This document shows positions 51,501-51,830 of a DNA stretch of 51,830 bases, one piece after another. A model generated the notes under the pieces. That model saw only the letters and a list, made by a program, of their open reading frames with translations. It was not told where the DNA came from and searched no databases. The DNA lies in IMG/VR virus record IMGVR_UViG_3300033144_008177, positions 1-51,830 of that record, one strand, 5' to 3'. A program made the translations under genes and the position numbers. The stretch is from a virus. Each line of letters opens with the position of its first letter. Position 1 is the stretch's first letter.

Positions 51501-51829
51501 ACTATTATTTGCTTACCTTCTTCTGCAGCTTGCTGTAATACTGCTTCTAACCATACAAGATTAGCAGCAGTAATTCTGCCATCATCGGTGTCATCATCAG
51601 CTGTGTTATCAACATTAGCATATATGTTAAGATTAATAAATCTTATAACGCCCCAATCCCAAGAATATTGTGTTTCTTCTATATTTCCAGATGTAGCTTC
51701 ATTAACTCCTCCAGGTCCATCTTCATTAGTGTAATCTTTTAACGGAGTTCTAGGAGGATTACCCTTTGCAGCCTGAACAGCAGCGTTTCCATTATTATAT
51801 TCATCTCTTGCCCAAGCTATAGCATCTCC
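48581..51829 (-). CDS. Large appendage protein: metallophosphoesterase, Ser-linker and TIGR03790-like domains (5' end outside the window)
   Basis: The frame is open to the right window edge, so the N-terminus is missing; an internal GTG at 51502 is not the real start. It opens with a calcineurin-like metallophosphoesterase (WLEAVLQQAAEEGKQIIVMA, then HEPAF and FYGHTHVFK, the metal-binding His motifs). A Ser/Glu/Gln linker follows (about 50698-51010), then a small domain with IVNGTSFTIKNEG. Next is a long region resembling TIGR03790 proteins (VYRLNDSDSLALADYYASYY, LGIDC, GEAYLFSLPFLDWTVTLFGDPL). The last part is helical then beta-rich. It is probably a tail or fibre protein with surface-modifying activity. 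The combination is unusual. Confidence 0.75.
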   Translation of the reverse strand, partial: GDAIAWARDEYNNGNAAVQAAKGNPPRTPLKDYTNEDGPGGVNEATSGNIEETQYSWDWGVIRFINLNIYANVDNTADDDTDDGRITAANLVWLEAVLQQAAEEGKQIIVMAHEPAFDPDWSRKPDNCLDRDRATRDLFCQMMEDYGVLAYFYGHTHVFKTFYPSAVVDDTGDFGHEPKDANFPPNKTLHIDIGNIGNDTGQGDSPEDGPYWEHSWGRGDVYDDRIVLTFRRSDDILGTPPLFTDTFDNEYSKPSYTIYFSDFEINPSVFEPSSSSSSESSSSSSESSSSSSQSSSSSSQSSSSSSQSSSSSSSESSSSSSESSSISSSSESSSSSSESSSSSSQSSSSSSQSSSSSSQSSSSSSQSSSSSQSSSSSGSYIIINSGDTVTVSQDNIYLFDSNTNDTATIIVNGTSFTIKNEGCSFAWDYDSITDKKVFVTVGEEVTVTIGDVIFKVVYEGTDDPLFSITFIDPISKDNFIFVYRLNDSDSLALADYYASYYNMSTTLGDPSGNSGNIGGIDWEVRGQLLGIDCTNVEILSSESEFNDNVLTPIEDALSNSVDLLSMTIWGIILGLNVPGGFRSGGVDIVSSTSRVSRVNKTFSKQIGNKLYNKSIFKRFDATDAADALICSRIDAPTLALAKQYIDNAQVLNRQHFVNGTIYIDPYSDRAGPTADAYRDSILDFYNNLAPTLNLDTWSTSFIDPYIDAAIPYVTDDSFVWSWFTSRGNNSFFQNSNTIRVFFYNADYESASTVRRRGSKTWSLLSLNNGYIGNAGSMSNPTYEGFLNPIAFFRALKNGSTMGEAYLFSLPFLDWTVTLFGDPLVVVGFPIDQEEDEATIEENESWDRMSKELARAAAHLKKKDSELYNVLTDVVDLTSINKSTELVLLNSANTLYEQNNEIQRLSELTSVTERLFMYPQKRFNSINSIDSYLTQQEFKVSRLLRDITGAGIITDDNLLDEGWWRFEFLVADDDTNFVHYHFKLNVYTDSTYATLAIPYEINSSSMTSWTYERERDVFYPIIPSGVSSSYIGRRVRYESRLDPLISIDEYLISGETYYFEITQYNVETDTEYSTRQYSDIIYT
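50698..51010 (-). repeat. Serine-codon tandem repeat tract
   Basis: Near-identical 15- to 21-base units encoding SSSSQ and SSSSE, forming the linker after the metallophosphoesterase domain. Several copies are identical, so copy number is likely to vary. Confidence 0.85.
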
Positions 51830-51830
51830 G

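Noticed and set aside
1-51830. tRNA or rRNA genes
   Set aside because: No cloverleaf-like or rRNA-like sequence was noticed in the gaps; a tRNA scan was not possible here.

Overview
The window is a stretch of an AT-rich, tailed double-stranded DNA bacteriophage genome. It carries a complete phage head module (large terminase, portal, prohead protease/scaffold, major capsid protein), tail-fibre-type genes at both ends, two inteins, a free-standing homing endonuclease, and a phage-borne type I-C-like CRISPR-Cas effector operon with its own array. Every gene I support lies on the minus strand, so transcription runs from high to low coordinates. Promoters are of sigma-70 type and ribosome sites are mostly AGGAGG-like, so the phage seems to rely on an ordinary bacterial host RNA polymerase. 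The host cannot be named from the sequence.

Layout from high to low coordinate. 51829-43917: very large tail/appendage proteins with serine-rich linkers (a metallophosphoesterase plus TIGR03790-like protein, a beta-helix protein, a frame-broken linker/C-terminal module and a duplicated small paralogue). 43889-41976: large terminase. 41902-29320: about seventeen small to mid-size genes of mostly unknown function. Many share a short N-terminal motif, and several look like internal head proteins. 28820-16110: zinc-ribbon proteins, portal (intein-containing, with a nuclease-like C-terminal domain), a 2261-residue prohead protease/scaffold polyprotein (intein-containing), a probable decoration protein and the major capsid protein, closed by a terminator. 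15789-13530: LAGLIDADG endonuclease and a TSPPY DNA methyltransferase, each behind a promoter sharing a TTGAAAAGTGAA core.

13350-4810: a consensus promoter drives cas5, cas8, a small cas11-like gene, cas7 and cas3. A leader and an array of 26 repeats and 25 spacers follow, ending at a strong terminator. No cas1, cas2, cas4 or cas6 is present. Cas5 would process the pre-crRNA as in type I-C, and interference would use the complex plus Cas3. Cas3 keeps its HD nuclease residues but has an unusual Walker A motif. One spacer encodes Gly-X-Y collagen-like repeats, so part of the array probably targets phage or host fibre genes.

4366-1: a tail-fibre gene with repeated histidine motifs, a structural gene, and the start of another serine-rich fibre that leaves the window. 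The two observations most worth following are the phage-encoded CRISPR system and a family of shared N-terminal peptides (MKII-T-KY-K-A and N-W-Y-K-K-A-Q types). These peptides may target proteins to the prohead for packaging and maturation by the intein-interrupted protease.
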